From Kallipyga gabonensis (GTDB lineage Bacteria; Bacillota; Clostridia; Tissierellales; Peptoniphilaceae): 64,000 nt of DNA. The stretch covers positions 992,001 to 1,056,000 of the forward strand of contig NZ_CXYV01000002.1 in assembly GCF_001286805.1 (NCBI RefSeq). Direction: 5' to 3'. Positions 1 through 8,782 of the stretch are shown piece after piece (the stretch's first letter is position 1; the number at the start of each line of letters is the position of its first letter). The notes under the pieces are model-generated. The model ran no database searches. It was not told the origin of the DNA and was given only the letters and a program-made list of their open reading frames with translations. Both the position numbers and the translations under genes were made by a program.

Positions 1-1
1 T

Positions 2-1306
2 CTCCGCCTCGCCTCTTCCAGTCTACGGATTCTGTCCGGATTTCTTATCGCTTTTATCATGGGCATTGCCTGTGCCCATCTTTCCTGGCGTTTTCCCGGT
101 CTTGAAGTCTATCTTCGGGCTCCGGTCCAGGTTATGCGGGCCATCCCCATGGCCTCTTTTGTCATCCTGGCCCTTTTCTGGCTTGCCCCTATCCACTTAT
201 CCCTGGTTATTCCCCTGGTAGTGGTTTTTCCCCTGGTTTATACCAATGCCCTGGAAGCTTTCCGGTCGACACCTCCTTCCATGTTGGAGTTTGCCCAAGT
301 CTTTCGTCTTTCCTCTTGGGAGGTCTTCCGGGCCATCCTTGTCCCATCCGCTTATCCCCAAATTCTGGCCGGGGCGGAAACGGGGATGGGGATGGCCTGG
401 AAGTCGGGGATAACAGCGGAAATCATCGCTATGGCCGCCCCCTCTATCGGCGAAGCCCTATTCGATGCTAAGCTTTATTTGGACTTGGCGGGACTTCTGG
501 CCTGGACCTTTGTTTTGATCCTTCTTGCCGCTTTTTTTCAGAAGCTTTTTCACGGCCTTCTTCAAATCACAATGAGGGCCTTAGCCGACCTTCCGGCCAA
601 AGGACCTCGGACTGAAGAGAGTTCGCTCGATCAGGAAGGATCCCTGATCGAGATGACTTCGGTAGGAAAGTCCTTTGAAAAGGGGAGGGTCCTTGACGGG
701 GTGAGCTATTGTTTTCAGCCGGGAAGCCTGACGATTCTTCTTGGCCCTTCGGGTGCCGGCAAAACTACCCTTACCCGCCTTCTCCTGGGACTGGACCAAG
801 CGGATGAGGGGGAGGTAGGGAGGAGGGATGGGCTGACTTTTTCTGCGGCTTTCCAGGAAGACCGGCTTATCCCCTCTTGGACTGTCTGTCAGAACCTCCG
901 TCTGGTTGCTCCTAAGCACTTCTCCGGTCTTAACCAGGACCTCATTTCCCTGGATTTGGAGGGGGAAGGAGAGAGCCGGGTGGACACCCTGTCCGGGGGG
1001 ATGAAACAGCGAGTTTCCCTCCTTCGGGCGGGCATGGCTCCGGCTGACTTTTTGATCATTGATGAGCCCTTCCGCGGCCTGGACCGGGCCAGTCGGGACC
1101 GGACCTGGACCTGGCTGAGGGAGAGGGCCTTCCCCCGCTTTCAAGCTGTCCTCCTGGTTTTCCATGATCCGGAAGACTTGGAGGCACTGATGCTTCCCCA
1201 AGATTCCGCTATTCTTAGCCTGGAGGAATCAGGAAAGCTCGAACCCATAACCCTTAGAAAGAGTCGCTATGACCCAGCAAACAACGATAAAAAAATCAAA
1301 CCTTGA
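2..1306 (+). CDS. ABC transporter permease-ATPase fusion (NitT/TauT type), 5' end outside window
   Basis: The reading frame is already open at base 2 and runs to a TGA at 1304-1306, so the protein starts upstream of the window. The first ~190 visible residues are hydrophobic and resemble SsuC/TauC/NrtB-type permeases. After a polar linker of about 20 residues the same frame continues as a nucleotide-binding domain: Walker A GPSGAGKTT (about visible residue 248), Q-loop FQEDRLIP, signature LSGGMKQR, Walker B FLIIDEP and a switch histidine (VFHDPED). It is therefore a membrane importer with pore and motor in one chain, whereas the family is normally encoded as two genes. An internal ATG at 652 has a poorly spaced AGGAAGGA upstream, so separate translation of the ATPase is possible but less likely. 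The substrate cannot be told; a binding-protein gene, if present, would lie upstream. The gene overlaps the next one by 38 bases. Confidence 0.85.
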   Translation, partial: LRLASSSLRILSGFLIAFIMGIACAHLSWRFPGLEVYLRAPVQVMRAIPMASFVILALFWLAPIHLSLVIPLVVVFPLVYTNALEAFRSTPPSMLEFAQVFRLSSWEVFRAILVPSAYPQILAGAETGMGMAWKSGITAEIIAMAAPSIGEALFDAKLYLDLAGLLAWTFVLILLAAFFQKLFHGLLQITMRALADLPAKGPRTEESSLDQEGSLIEMTSVGKSFEKGRVLDGVSYCFQPGSLTILLGPSGAGKTTLTRLLLGLDQADEGEVGRRDGLTFSAAFQEDRLIPSWTVCQNLRLVAPKHFSGLNQDLISLDLEGEGESRVDTLSGGMKQRVSLLRAGMAPADFLIIDEPFRGLDRASRDRTWTWLRERAFPRFQAVLLVFHDPEDLEALMLPQDSAILSLEESGKLEPITLRKSRYDPANNDKKIKP

Positions 1307-3059
1307 ACTAATGGCCATTCTCCGTCCCTACTACCAAAAAAATGCGGGTCTCCTGGCCAGGGATCTCTTTTGTGCCTCCTTAACGACAGTATGTGACATC
1401 GTTCTTCCCCTCATCTTGTCCCGGATTACGGATACAGCCTCTCGGGACATGGCCAACCTGACGGTGACCTTCATCGGGAAGATGTCTGCCTTGTATATCA
1501 TTCTCCGCCTGGTGGAGATCGCCGCCCGCTATTTTATGCAGGGAACGGGTCACATCATGGGAGCAAAAATTGAAATGGATATGCGGTCGGATATGTACCG
1601 CCACCTTCAAACCCTGCCTCATGCTTATTTTTCCACCCACAAAACCGGTCACATCATGTCCAACCTGACCAATGATCTTTTTGATGTGACTGAATTTTCC
1701 CATCATTGTCCGGAAGAGTATTTCATCGGGGTGATCAAGCTTCTGGCATCCTTTATCATCCTGATCCGGGTGGATGTTCTGCTGACCCTCATTCTCTTTG
1801 CTCTCATCCCTTTGTATTTTTATGTATCAGCTAAATTTCGTCACCGTCTTCGCCAGGCACAAATGGACCAGCGGCGGAAGATCGGGGATATTAATGCCTC
1901 CATCGAGGATTCCTTCCTGGGCTTCTCCGTGGTCAAATCCTTCTCCAATGAAGATGTGGAAGAAGAAAAATTTGAAAAAGACAACTCCTCTTTCCTCAAA
2001 ATCAAGAAAGAGTTTTACTATGCCATGGCGGCTTTCCAGTCCGTCTCCCGGATATTTGACGGCCTTATGATGGTGGTTGTCCTCATTTTCGGCGGTCTCT
2101 CCCTGGTTTGGGCACGAATCAGCCCGGGGGAGTTCGTGGCCTACATCCTCTACACCCAGACCCTCCTGGTGACCTTGGCACGGATCATCGAATTCACCGA
2201 GCAGTTCCAGCGGGGGATGACAGGCCTGGAGCGTTTTGACGGTGTCATGTCCACCAGATCCGATATTCAGGAAAAAGAGGGGGCTGTGGACCTCAGGAAT
2301 GTTCGTGGGAAGTTGGATTTTGACCGGGTTTCCTTCGTCTATCCCAATGCGAATGAAGCCGTTATCGATCAGCTTAACCTCATCATCCAACCCGGTCACC
2401 AGCTGGCCATCGTCGGGCCGTCCGGTGGGGGAAAGACCACATTGACCAATCTCATTCCTCGTTTTTATGATGTTACTTCAGGAGCGATTCGAATTGATGG
2501 CCATGATATTCGGGACCTGACGCTCTCTTCTCTTCGCAATAATATCGGGATTGTCCAACAGGATGTTTACCTCTTTTCGGACACCGTGGGAGCGAATATT
2601 GCTTACGGAAAACCCGGAGCCAGCTATGAAGAAGTGGTTCGGGCAGCCAAGCTGGCCGGGGCCTACGACTTTATCATGGACCTGCCGGATGGTTTTGACT
2701 CCTATGTAGGAGAGCGTGGAGTCATGCTTTCAGGTGGACAGAAGCAGCGAATTTCCATTGCCCGGGTTTTCCTGAAGAACCCGCCCATCCTGATCCTGGA
2801 TGAAGCCACCTCCGCCCTGGACAACCAGTCAGAGCGTTTTATCCAGGAGTCCCTGGTCCGCTTGTCCAAGGACCGGACAACCCTGATTATCGCCCACCGC
2901 TTATCGACCATTCGGGATGCTGAGGAAATTATTGTTCTTTCAGAAGGAAAAATTCTTGAGCGGGGGAACCATCAGGATCTTATGGCAGCTCATGGGGCCT
3001 ACTATGATCTCTATCAGGGAGGAATGGATGAGGATGAGGAGGAAAAGGCATGGATTTAG
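1269..3059 (+). CDS. ABC exporter, multidrug/lipid type half-transporter
   Basis: This 596-residue protein has the MsbA/LmrA/BmrA layout. An N-terminal six-helix transmembrane domain spans roughly residues 25-320 and a C-terminal ATPase domain follows. Visible motifs are Walker A GPSGGGKTT (about 383-391), signature LSGGQKQR (from 487), Walker B ILILDEATSALD and the H-loop IAHRLST. It would act as a homodimer or heterodimer exporting a hydrophobic substrate across the membrane; the substrate is unknown. It starts inside the end of the preceding ABC gene and its last 10 bases overlap aroB, so all are probably one transcript. The ribosome binding site is weak (AAAGAG), which fits translational coupling. 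A link to aromatic metabolism is suggested only by position. Confidence 0.88.
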   Translation: MTQQTTIKKSNLELMAILRPYYQKNAGLLARDLFCASLTTVCDIVLPLILSRITDTASRDMANLTVTFIGKMSALYIILRLVEIAARYFMQGTGHIMGAKIEMDMRSDMYRHLQTLPHAYFSTHKTGHIMSNLTNDLFDVTEFSHHCPEEYFIGVIKLLASFIILIRVDVLLTLILFALIPLYFYVSAKFRHRLRQAQMDQRRKIGDINASIEDSFLGFSVVKSFSNEDVEEEKFEKDNSSFLKIKKEFYYAMAAFQSVSRIFDGLMMVVVLIFGGLSLVWARISPGEFVAYILYTQTLLVTLARIIEFTEQFQRGMTGLERFDGVMSTRSDIQEKEGAVDLRNVRGKLDFDRVSFVYPNANEAVIDQLNLIIQPGHQLAIVGPSGGGKTTLTNLIPRFYDVTSGAIRIDGHDIRDLTLSSLRNNIGIVQQDVYLFSDTVGANIAYGKPGASYEEVVRAAKLAGAYDFIMDLPDGFDSYVGERGVMLSGGQKQRISIARVFLKNPPILILDEATSALDNQSERFIQESLVRLSKDRTTLIIAHRLSTIRDAEEIIVLSEGKILERGNHQDLMAAHGAYYDLYQGGMDEDEEEKAWI

Positions 3060-4081
3060 AAATCAAAGGTAGAGATCAAGCCTACCGGATCCACCTGGGC
3101 CGGGGGTCTCTCTTGTCCCTGGGCCACTACATGGACCTCAACCGGAGGGTTCTCATCCTGACCGATGAAGGTATTCCTGATTCCTATGTCAACCAGGTCA
3201 TTCGTCAATGCCAAACGCCCTGTCCGGTCCGGGTTCCCTCCGGAGAGAGGTCCAAGAGTCTGAAAACTTATGAATCCATCCTTCAAGTTATGGTGGATAA
3301 GGGATTCACCAGACGAGATTGCCTTCTTGCTTTGGGAGGCGGAGTGGTGGGGGATCTTGGGGGATTCCTGGCAGCAACCTATATGAGAGGGATTGATTTT
3401 TATACCCTGCCTACCAGTCTTTTAGCCCAGATTGATTCTTCTATCGGCGGAAAAACGGCCTTAAATTTTGGAGGTCTGAAAAATATGGTCGGGGCTTTCC
3501 ACCATCCCCGGTCAGTCGTGGTTGACCCGGACACCCTGGCCAGCCTGCCGGACCGCCAATTCAGGAATGGGATGGGAGAGGTCATTAAGACGGCCGTCAT
3601 CTTGGACCCGAACCTCTACCGGATCCTTTGCAGCCATCAGGCGGAAGACAGAATGGAAGAAGTCATCATGGCCTGCCTCCGGTCAAAGGCCCGGATCATC
3701 CAGGAGGATTTCACTGACCGGGGAATCCGCCAGGTCCTGAACTTCGGTCATACCGTAGGCCATGCCATCGAAGCTTCATCCAACCTCCTCCATGGAGAAT
3801 CGGTGGCCATAGGAATGACTTATTTCACTTCGCCCAAGGTTTTGACTAGCCTTCTCCCACTCCTTAAAGCCTATGGCCTTCCCACCAAAACCGATATTCC
3901 TGCGGATACTCTTTTCCGGGCCATCCTCCATGATAAGAAGGTGGATGGGGGAGAAGTTCGGGCCATTGCTGTGGAAGAAGTCGGTCAACCGCTTATTCGT
4001 CGAATCAGTTTAGAAAGGATGGAAGACCTCCTCCGGGAAAAAGAGGAAGAAAACAGGACAAAGGAGGCTAGTCATGTCTGA
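3050..4081 (+). CDS. aroB: 3-dehydroquinate synthase
   Basis: Catalyses the second step of the shikimate pathway, converting DAHP to 3-dehydroquinate with NAD and a divalent metal, in the cytoplasm. The 343-residue length is normal. The NAD-binding GGGVVGDLGGF motif, the LPTSLLAQIDSSIGGKTA block and the metal ligands Glu177 (GMGEVIKT), His234 (NFGHTVGHA) and His248 (LLHGES) are all visible. It overlaps the ABC exporter by 10 bases and aroC by 8, so it is the first biosynthetic gene of the aro operon and is probably translationally coupled on both sides. Confidence 0.96.
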   Translation: MDLEIKGRDQAYRIHLGRGSLLSLGHYMDLNRRVLILTDEGIPDSYVNQVIRQCQTPCPVRVPSGERSKSLKTYESILQVMVDKGFTRRDCLLALGGGVVGDLGGFLAATYMRGIDFYTLPTSLLAQIDSSIGGKTALNFGGLKNMVGAFHHPRSVVVDPDTLASLPDRQFRNGMGEVIKTAVILDPNLYRILCSHQAEDRMEEVIMACLRSKARIIQEDFTDRGIRQVLNFGHTVGHAIEASSNLLHGESVAIGMTYFTSPKVLTSLLPLLKAYGLPTKTDIPADTLFRAILHDKKVDGGEVRAIAVEEVGQPLIRRISLERMEDLLREKEEENRTKEASHV

Positions 4082-5192
4082 TTTTTTTGGAAAATCTGTC
4101 CGGCTCAGCCTTTTTGGGGAAAGTCACAGTTTGGGCATAGGTTTTGTTCTGACCAACCTCCCGCCCGGCCTTCCCATCGACAGGGCTTATATTGAAGAGG
4201 CCCTATGCCGCAGGCGGGGACCTGTTTCAGTATCGACGCCACGTCGGGAAAAGGATGAATATGTTTTTCTTTCCGGCATCCGGAAGGATCCGGAGACCGG
4301 AGAGGTCCGGGCTTCCGGGACCCCCCTGGCCGTCCTGATTTGGAACAAAGATGTAGATTCGGGGCCCTATGAAGAGGTCAAGGACATTCCCCGCCCAAGT
4401 CATGCGGATTACACCGGATCAATCCGTTATCGCGGCTACCACGATTACCGGGGAGGTGGGGCTTTTTCGGGTCGCTTGACCTGTCCCCTGGTCTTTGCCG
4501 GGTCAATCGTTCGAAAGGTTCTGGAGGATAAGGGGGTTATCATCGGCAGCCACCTTGCCCAGGTCGGACCCTTGAAAGACGGGCGGTTTGCTGATGGCGA
4601 GAACCTTGAAGATGCCGTAAGGAAAGTGGGAAAATCCGATTTTCCCTTGATTAGAGAGGACCTCCGGTCCGACTTTTTTGCCCTCCTCTCCCGGGCAAAA
4701 GAGGACAAGGATTCTCTGGGTGGACGGTTGGAAACGGTGGTTGTTGGTCTGAAACCGGGCTATGGAAGCCTCTTTTTTGATAAACTAGATGCCCGATTAG
4801 CCCACGCCGTGCTCACCATCCCCGGAATCAAGGGTATTTCCTTCGGATCCGGATTTCAGCTGGCTGCCATGAAGGGGTCTCAGGCTAATGATCCTATGGT
4901 GATGACCCAAGAAGGGGTAAGCTTTTTGACCAACCACTCGGGCGGGATTCAAGGGGGAATTTCCAACGGCATGCCTCTTGTTTTTCAGACCGTCGTTAAG
5001 CCCACCCCTTCCATCGGAAAAGTGCAAACGACAGTCAACCTGAAGACGGGCGAAGAGGAAAAGCTGGTTATCCATGGCCGTCACGATCCTTCAATTGTCC
5101 ACCGGGCCTTTGAAGTTGTAAATGCCATGACCGCCCTGGTCCTTTTTGACTTGATCTTGTCCCAGGAAGGTCCGGATTTTTTCCTTCAATGA
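4074..5192 (+). CDS. aroC: Chorismate synthase
   Basis: Performs the last step of the pathway, 1,4-elimination of phosphate from EPSP to give chorismate, using reduced FMN. The 372 residues carry the family blocks: an N-terminal LFGESHSLGIG (usual form GESHGxxIG, so one Gly is Ser here), RRRGPVSVSTPRREKDE, and the C-terminal RHDPSIVHRAFEVVNAM signature. It overlaps aroB by 8 bases and is followed by a 40-base gap ending in a strong AAAGGAGG site for the aroE-aroK gene. No separate flavin reductase is seen nearby, so the source of reduced flavin is not shown. Confidence 0.95.
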   Translation: MSDFFGKSVRLSLFGESHSLGIGFVLTNLPPGLPIDRAYIEEALCRRRGPVSVSTPRREKDEYVFLSGIRKDPETGEVRASGTPLAVLIWNKDVDSGPYEEVKDIPRPSHADYTGSIRYRGYHDYRGGGAFSGRLTCPLVFAGSIVRKVLEDKGVIIGSHLAQVGPLKDGRFADGENLEDAVRKVGKSDFPLIREDLRSDFFALLSRAKEDKDSLGGRLETVVVGLKPGYGSLFFDKLDARLAHAVLTIPGIKGISFGSGFQLAAMKGSQANDPMVMTQEGVSFLTNHSGGIQGGISNGMPLVFQTVVKPTPSIGKVQTTVNLKTGEEEKLVIHGRHDPSIVHRAFEVVNAMTALVLFDLILSQEGPDFFLQ

Positions 5193-5232
5193 CAAGCATC
5201 ACAATCTCTGAAGAGGAAAGAAAGGAGGGACT

Positions 5233-6507
5233 ATGCATTCCTACGGACTCTTAGGCTGGCCCTTGACTCACAGCTATTCTCAGGAAATCCACCGCCGTTT
5301 GGCGGACTATTCCTATACCTATTTTGAAGTCCCGCCTGATGCTTTTCAGGAATTTATGAGCCAAAGACCCTTCCGGGCCATCAATGTCACCCGGCCCTAC
5401 AAAGAGAAGGTGGTTCCCTTTTTGGATGGGATGGATGAGGGGGCTAGGGCCTGTGGCTCAGTAAATGTGATCATCAATCGGGGGGACAAGCTCTATGGAT
5501 ACAATACGGATGTATTGGGCTTGGAGGAAGGAATTCGCCAGGCCGGTTTCTCTCTTGCCGGGAAATCCGCTCTGATCCTGGGAACGGGGGGGAGTTCAAA
5601 AACGTCAGATTTTGTTTTGGATAAGCTGGGTGCCGGTCGGGTCCGCAAGGTTTCCCGGACAGGCCGCCAAGGAGCCTTGACTTACCAAGAGGCAATAGAA
5701 AAGGGAAAAAATGTCGATTTTCTGATCAACACCACCCCGGTTGGCACGGCCCCGGACCCCATGGACCGCCTACCCATCTCTCCGGCCGCCTTTCCCAAGC
5801 TCCAAGGCATTTACGATTTGGTCTATAACCCTCTCCGCACTCCTTTGGTAATTGAAGGAGAAAAGCGGGGGGTTCCATCAGCTGGTGGTTTCTATATGTT
5901 AGTCCTTCAGGCCTTTTATTCCGCCCAGTTATTTCTGGGCCAGAAGCTTGATCGCGACCGGGCCGACCAGATTTTCCGGGACTTGCTTGCGGAAAAGAGG
6001 AATATCGTTCTGACCGGTATGCCGGCTTCCGGCAAGTCCACAGTCGGTCGATTTCTGGCCTGGAAGATGGGGAGAAAACTGGTTGACACTGACCGGCTGA
6101 TCGAAGAAGGTACCGGACGCCACGTTTCGGAACTCTTTCTCAAAGAAGGGGAGGAGGCCCTTCGTGACTGGGAGAGCCGGGTGATTGCCGGTCTCCGGTT
6201 GGAAACAGGTCTGGTCATTTCCACCGGAGGAGGGTCCATCCTCCGTGAGGAAAACCGGGATACTCTTCGGGCAAATGGCCTGGTCTATTTTCTTGACCGT
6301 CCTGTGGAGGAACTCTTCTCCACCTATCGCCGTCCCCTCACCCCCAACCGGCGGGCCATGGAGGACCGCTATCAGGAGCGGGTGGACCTCTACCGACTGG
6401 CTGACGTCCGACTGGATATTCGTTCTCTGGAATCCGACCAGGTGGCAGAACTGATTGTAGAGGATTGGTCAAAAAGAACACAGAGGGGAGGATGCCTTGA
6501 CTCTTGA
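5233..6507 (+). CDS. aroE-aroK: Bifunctional shikimate dehydrogenase-shikimate kinase
   Basis: One 424-residue chain joins two consecutive pathway enzymes. Residues 1 to about 252 are an AroE-type dehydrogenase: the shikimate-binding HSYSQEIH region, catalytic Lys57 in NVTRPYKEK, YNTD with Asp93, and the NADP-binding ILGTGGSSKT. From about residue 257 a shikimate kinase begins, with Walker A GMPASGKST (262-270), VDTD (284-287), STGGG (330-334) and a lid-like RRPLTPNRR. It therefore reduces dehydroshikimate and phosphorylates the product. The start is placed by an AAAGGAGG site five to six bases upstream. Its end overlaps aroA by 11 bases. Such fusions occur in some Bacillota but the two are more often separate. 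Confidence 0.94.
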   Translation: MHSYGLLGWPLTHSYSQEIHRRLADYSYTYFEVPPDAFQEFMSQRPFRAINVTRPYKEKVVPFLDGMDEGARACGSVNVIINRGDKLYGYNTDVLGLEEGIRQAGFSLAGKSALILGTGGSSKTSDFVLDKLGAGRVRKVSRTGRQGALTYQEAIEKGKNVDFLINTTPVGTAPDPMDRLPISPAAFPKLQGIYDLVYNPLRTPLVIEGEKRGVPSAGGFYMLVLQAFYSAQLFLGQKLDRDRADQIFRDLLAEKRNIVLTGMPASGKSTVGRFLAWKMGRKLVDTDRLIEEGTGRHVSELFLKEGEEALRDWESRVIAGLRLETGLVISTGGGSILREENRDTLRANGLVYFLDRPVEELFSTYRRPLTPNRRAMEDRYQERVDLYRLADVRLDIRSLESDQVAELIVEDWSKRTQRGGCLDS

Positions 6508-7732
6508 GATTTTTCCCTGCCGGCTGAAAGGACAGGTCAGTCTTCCCCCGTCCAAAAGCCAGGCTCACCGAGCCCTATTTTTAGCCTGTCTTAGCGGAGA
6601 GGAGAGTTTTCTTTCCCCCTGGGAGGAGAGCAAGGACCTGTTGGCCACAAGGACCGGATTGGAGGCCCTGGGTGGCTTTATTCGGGTAGAGGACGGGGGA
6701 GTGAGGGTTCGAGGCCCTCTGGCAGCAAAGGGGGAAAATCTTCCGGATCCTTCTTCTCCACTCGTCATCCCTCTTGGAGAGTCGGGAACGAGTCTTCGCT
6801 TCCTCATCCCCCAGGCCATGGTCATGGACCGGCCGGTCCTCTTTCAGGGAGAAGGAAGGCTCATGGACCGCCCTTTAGAGCCCTATAAAACGCTTTTTTC
6901 TGCTAAGGGCCTGCTCTTTGAAAGAAAAAGAGAAGGCCTTTTGGTTAGAGGCCCCCTGGAAGCCGGAGATTTTAGCCTTTCCGGGGATATTTCCTCTCAA
7001 TTTTTGTCCGGACTCCTTCTCACCCTTCCCCGCTTGAAGGGAAGATCTTCTTTAACGGTGATCAAACCTTTGGTTTCGGCCCCCTATCTCAGGATGACCC
7101 TGACCATGATGGAAGATTTTGGCATAACCTTTGACCTTCAGGACAGGGAGGACCGGGTGATCTTTTATGTGGATGGTCCTCAGGAAGCACGGTCGCACAG
7201 TTTGGCCCTGGAAGGCGATTGGTCCAACGGGGCCGGTTTGGCAATTTTTAACGATATTGGAGGACGGGTGGACCTTCCTCAACCGGATCCTTCCAGCCTC
7301 CAGGGAGACCGGGATTATCCGGACTTCTTTCGAGTCCTGGTCCATGGCCCCGGTCGAGTGGATTTGGAAGACCACCCGGACTTGGGTCCTCTCCTCTTCA
7401 GCTTGGCTGCTTTGAAAGGGGGAGGTTACTTCACCGGGACCGGGAGATTAAAGGATAAGGAATCCTCTCGAGCTCTAGGGATGAAGGAAGAGTTGTCTAA
7501 GTTCGGCATCGCTGTCCACCTGGGGGAGGATTGGGTCCGGGTGGAGGCCGGCTCTCTCCATGCCCCTAAGGAGCCTATTTCCAGCCATGGCGACCACCGG
7601 CTTGTCATGGCCCTGGTTCCTCTGTTGACCCTAACCGGAGGAGTGTTGGAAGGAGAAGAGGCAGTGGACAAGTCCTTTCCCTCCTATTTTGAAAAATTGG
7701 AGACCCTATCCCTGGACTATCGTCGGCTGTAA
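6497..7732 (+). CDS. aroA: 3-phosphoshikimate 1-carboxyvinyltransferase (EPSP synthase)
   Basis: Transfers the enolpyruvyl group of PEP to shikimate-3-phosphate. The start is a TTG at 6497 preceded by GGGGAGG; the nearby ATG at 6492 runs straight into a stop. Family blocks are LPPSKSQAHRALF (Lys20, Ser21, Arg25), GESGTSLRF, GDISSQFLSGLLLTLP and the C-terminal HGDHRLVMAL. At 411 residues it is slightly shorter than the usual ~427. It overlaps aroE-aroK by 11 bases and its TAA abuts the leader of the DAHP synthase gene. I did not try to assign it to a glyphosate-sensitivity class. Confidence 0.95.
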   Translation: MTLEIFPCRLKGQVSLPPSKSQAHRALFLACLSGEESFLSPWEESKDLLATRTGLEALGGFIRVEDGGVRVRGPLAAKGENLPDPSSPLVIPLGESGTSLRFLIPQAMVMDRPVLFQGEGRLMDRPLEPYKTLFSAKGLLFERKREGLLVRGPLEAGDFSLSGDISSQFLSGLLLTLPRLKGRSSLTVIKPLVSAPYLRMTLTMMEDFGITFDLQDREDRVIFYVDGPQEARSHSLALEGDWSNGAGLAIFNDIGGRVDLPQPDPSSLQGDRDYPDFFRVLVHGPGRVDLEDHPDLGPLLFSLAALKGGGYFTGTGRLKDKESSRALGMKEELSKFGIAVHLGEDWVRVEAGSLHAPKEPISSHGDHRLVMALVPLLTLTGGVLEGEEAVDKSFPSYFEKLETLSLDYRRL

Positions 7733-7753
7733 ATGAGGAGAAAGGAGGCTGAG

Positions 7754-8782
7754 ATGAAAGAAATACGAAAGTTACCCCAACCCGGAGATTTGAAGAAGGA
7801 TCTTCCCCTTTCCGATACGGATATCCATCTCCGCCGGTCCCTTGTCCGTCAGATGAAGGAGATCCTTGCCGGCAGGGATGACCGCCTTCTTCTTATCCTC
7901 GGGCCCTGTTCTGCTGACCGGAGGGGTCCGGTTATGGACTACATCAAAAGGCTTGGTCGTCTGCAAGAGGAGGTGGGTGACCGAGCCCTTCTGATTCCCA
8001 GAGTTTATGTTGAAAAGCCCAGAACTCGAGGGACCGGTTATAAAGGGATGGTGGAATTCCCGGATCCTCTGGGAGATCCGGATATTTCTCTTGGCCTCTC
8101 CGTCAGCAGGGCCCTCTTACGGGAGGTCCTGGAAGAAGGGGCTTTTGCTCCGGCTATGGAGCTGGTCTATCCCGACCACTATGCATATTTTGATGATCTC
8201 ATGGGCTATTTGACCATTGGGGCCCGGTCGGTAGAAAGCCCCGCCATCCGGATGCTGGCTTCCGGCATGGACCTTCCGGTAGGGGTAAAAAACCCCACAT
8301 CGGGGGATCTTTCAGTGGCTATGGCCTCCCTCTTATCCATACAAATGGCCCAGCGATTTCCCTATCGGGGCAAGGAGTGGGAGAGCTCGGGTAACCCCTA
8401 TGCCCACCTGATCCTGAGAGGTTATAGCGACCGGATGGGAAATCCACAACCCAACTGGGGCCTGGACTTTTTGAAGGAGGTTAGGGATCTCTTCCGCAAA
8501 AGTCGGGCCATGAACCCGGCTGTCCTGGTGGATGCCAACCATTCCAATTCCGGAAAGAATCCGGATAAGCAGGGAGACATTGTTCGTGGTCTTATGGATC
8601 TCCGGTCTCAAGAGCCTTGGGTCAAAGATCTGGTCAAGGGCTTTATGATGGAATCTTACCTCCTTGACGGGTCCCAGGCGGAGGATGGAAGGGTGGAGGG
8701 AAGGTCCATCACCGACCCCTGCCTGGGATGGGACAAGACCCGGAAACTCATTTTGGATATCATCAAGAGGGGGAAGGAATGA
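7754..8782 (+). CDS. aroG: 3-deoxy-7-phosphoheptulonate (DAHP) synthase, AroG/AroF type
   Basis: First committed step of the pathway: PEP plus erythrose-4-phosphate to DAHP. The ATG at 7754 is chosen because AAAGGAGG ends five bases before it; an in-frame ATG at 7733 directly after the aroA stop has no such site. The 342 residues align along their length with E. coli AroG: DDRLLLILGPCSADRR, RVYVEKPRT, GARSVES, PVGVKNPTSGD, DANHSNSGK, GFMMESYLLDGSQ and ITDPCLGW. This is the class I-alpha form, with an AroG-like N-terminal arm that in E. coli carries the feedback site. Many Bacillota instead use the shorter beta form. It ends in an ATGA overlap with aroD. The letter F, G or H cannot be fixed from sequence. 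Confidence 0.93.
   Translation: MKEIRKLPQPGDLKKDLPLSDTDIHLRRSLVRQMKEILAGRDDRLLLILGPCSADRRGPVMDYIKRLGRLQEEVGDRALLIPRVYVEKPRTRGTGYKGMVEFPDPLGDPDISLGLSVSRALLREVLEEGAFAPAMELVYPDHYAYFDDLMGYLTIGARSVESPAIRMLASGMDLPVGVKNPTSGDLSVAMASLLSIQMAQRFPYRGKEWESSGNPYAHLILRGYSDRMGNPQPNWGLDFLKEVRDLFRKSRAMNPAVLVDANHSNSGKNPDKQGDIVRGLMDLRSQEPWVKDLVKGFMMESYLLDGSQAEDGRVEGRSITDPCLGWDKTRKLILDIIKRGKE

Noticed and set aside
581-1201. Long open frame on the minus strand opposite the ABC ATPase domain
   Set aside because: It lies wholly opposite a gene with clear catalytic motifs, is low in protein-like features and has no ribosome binding site.
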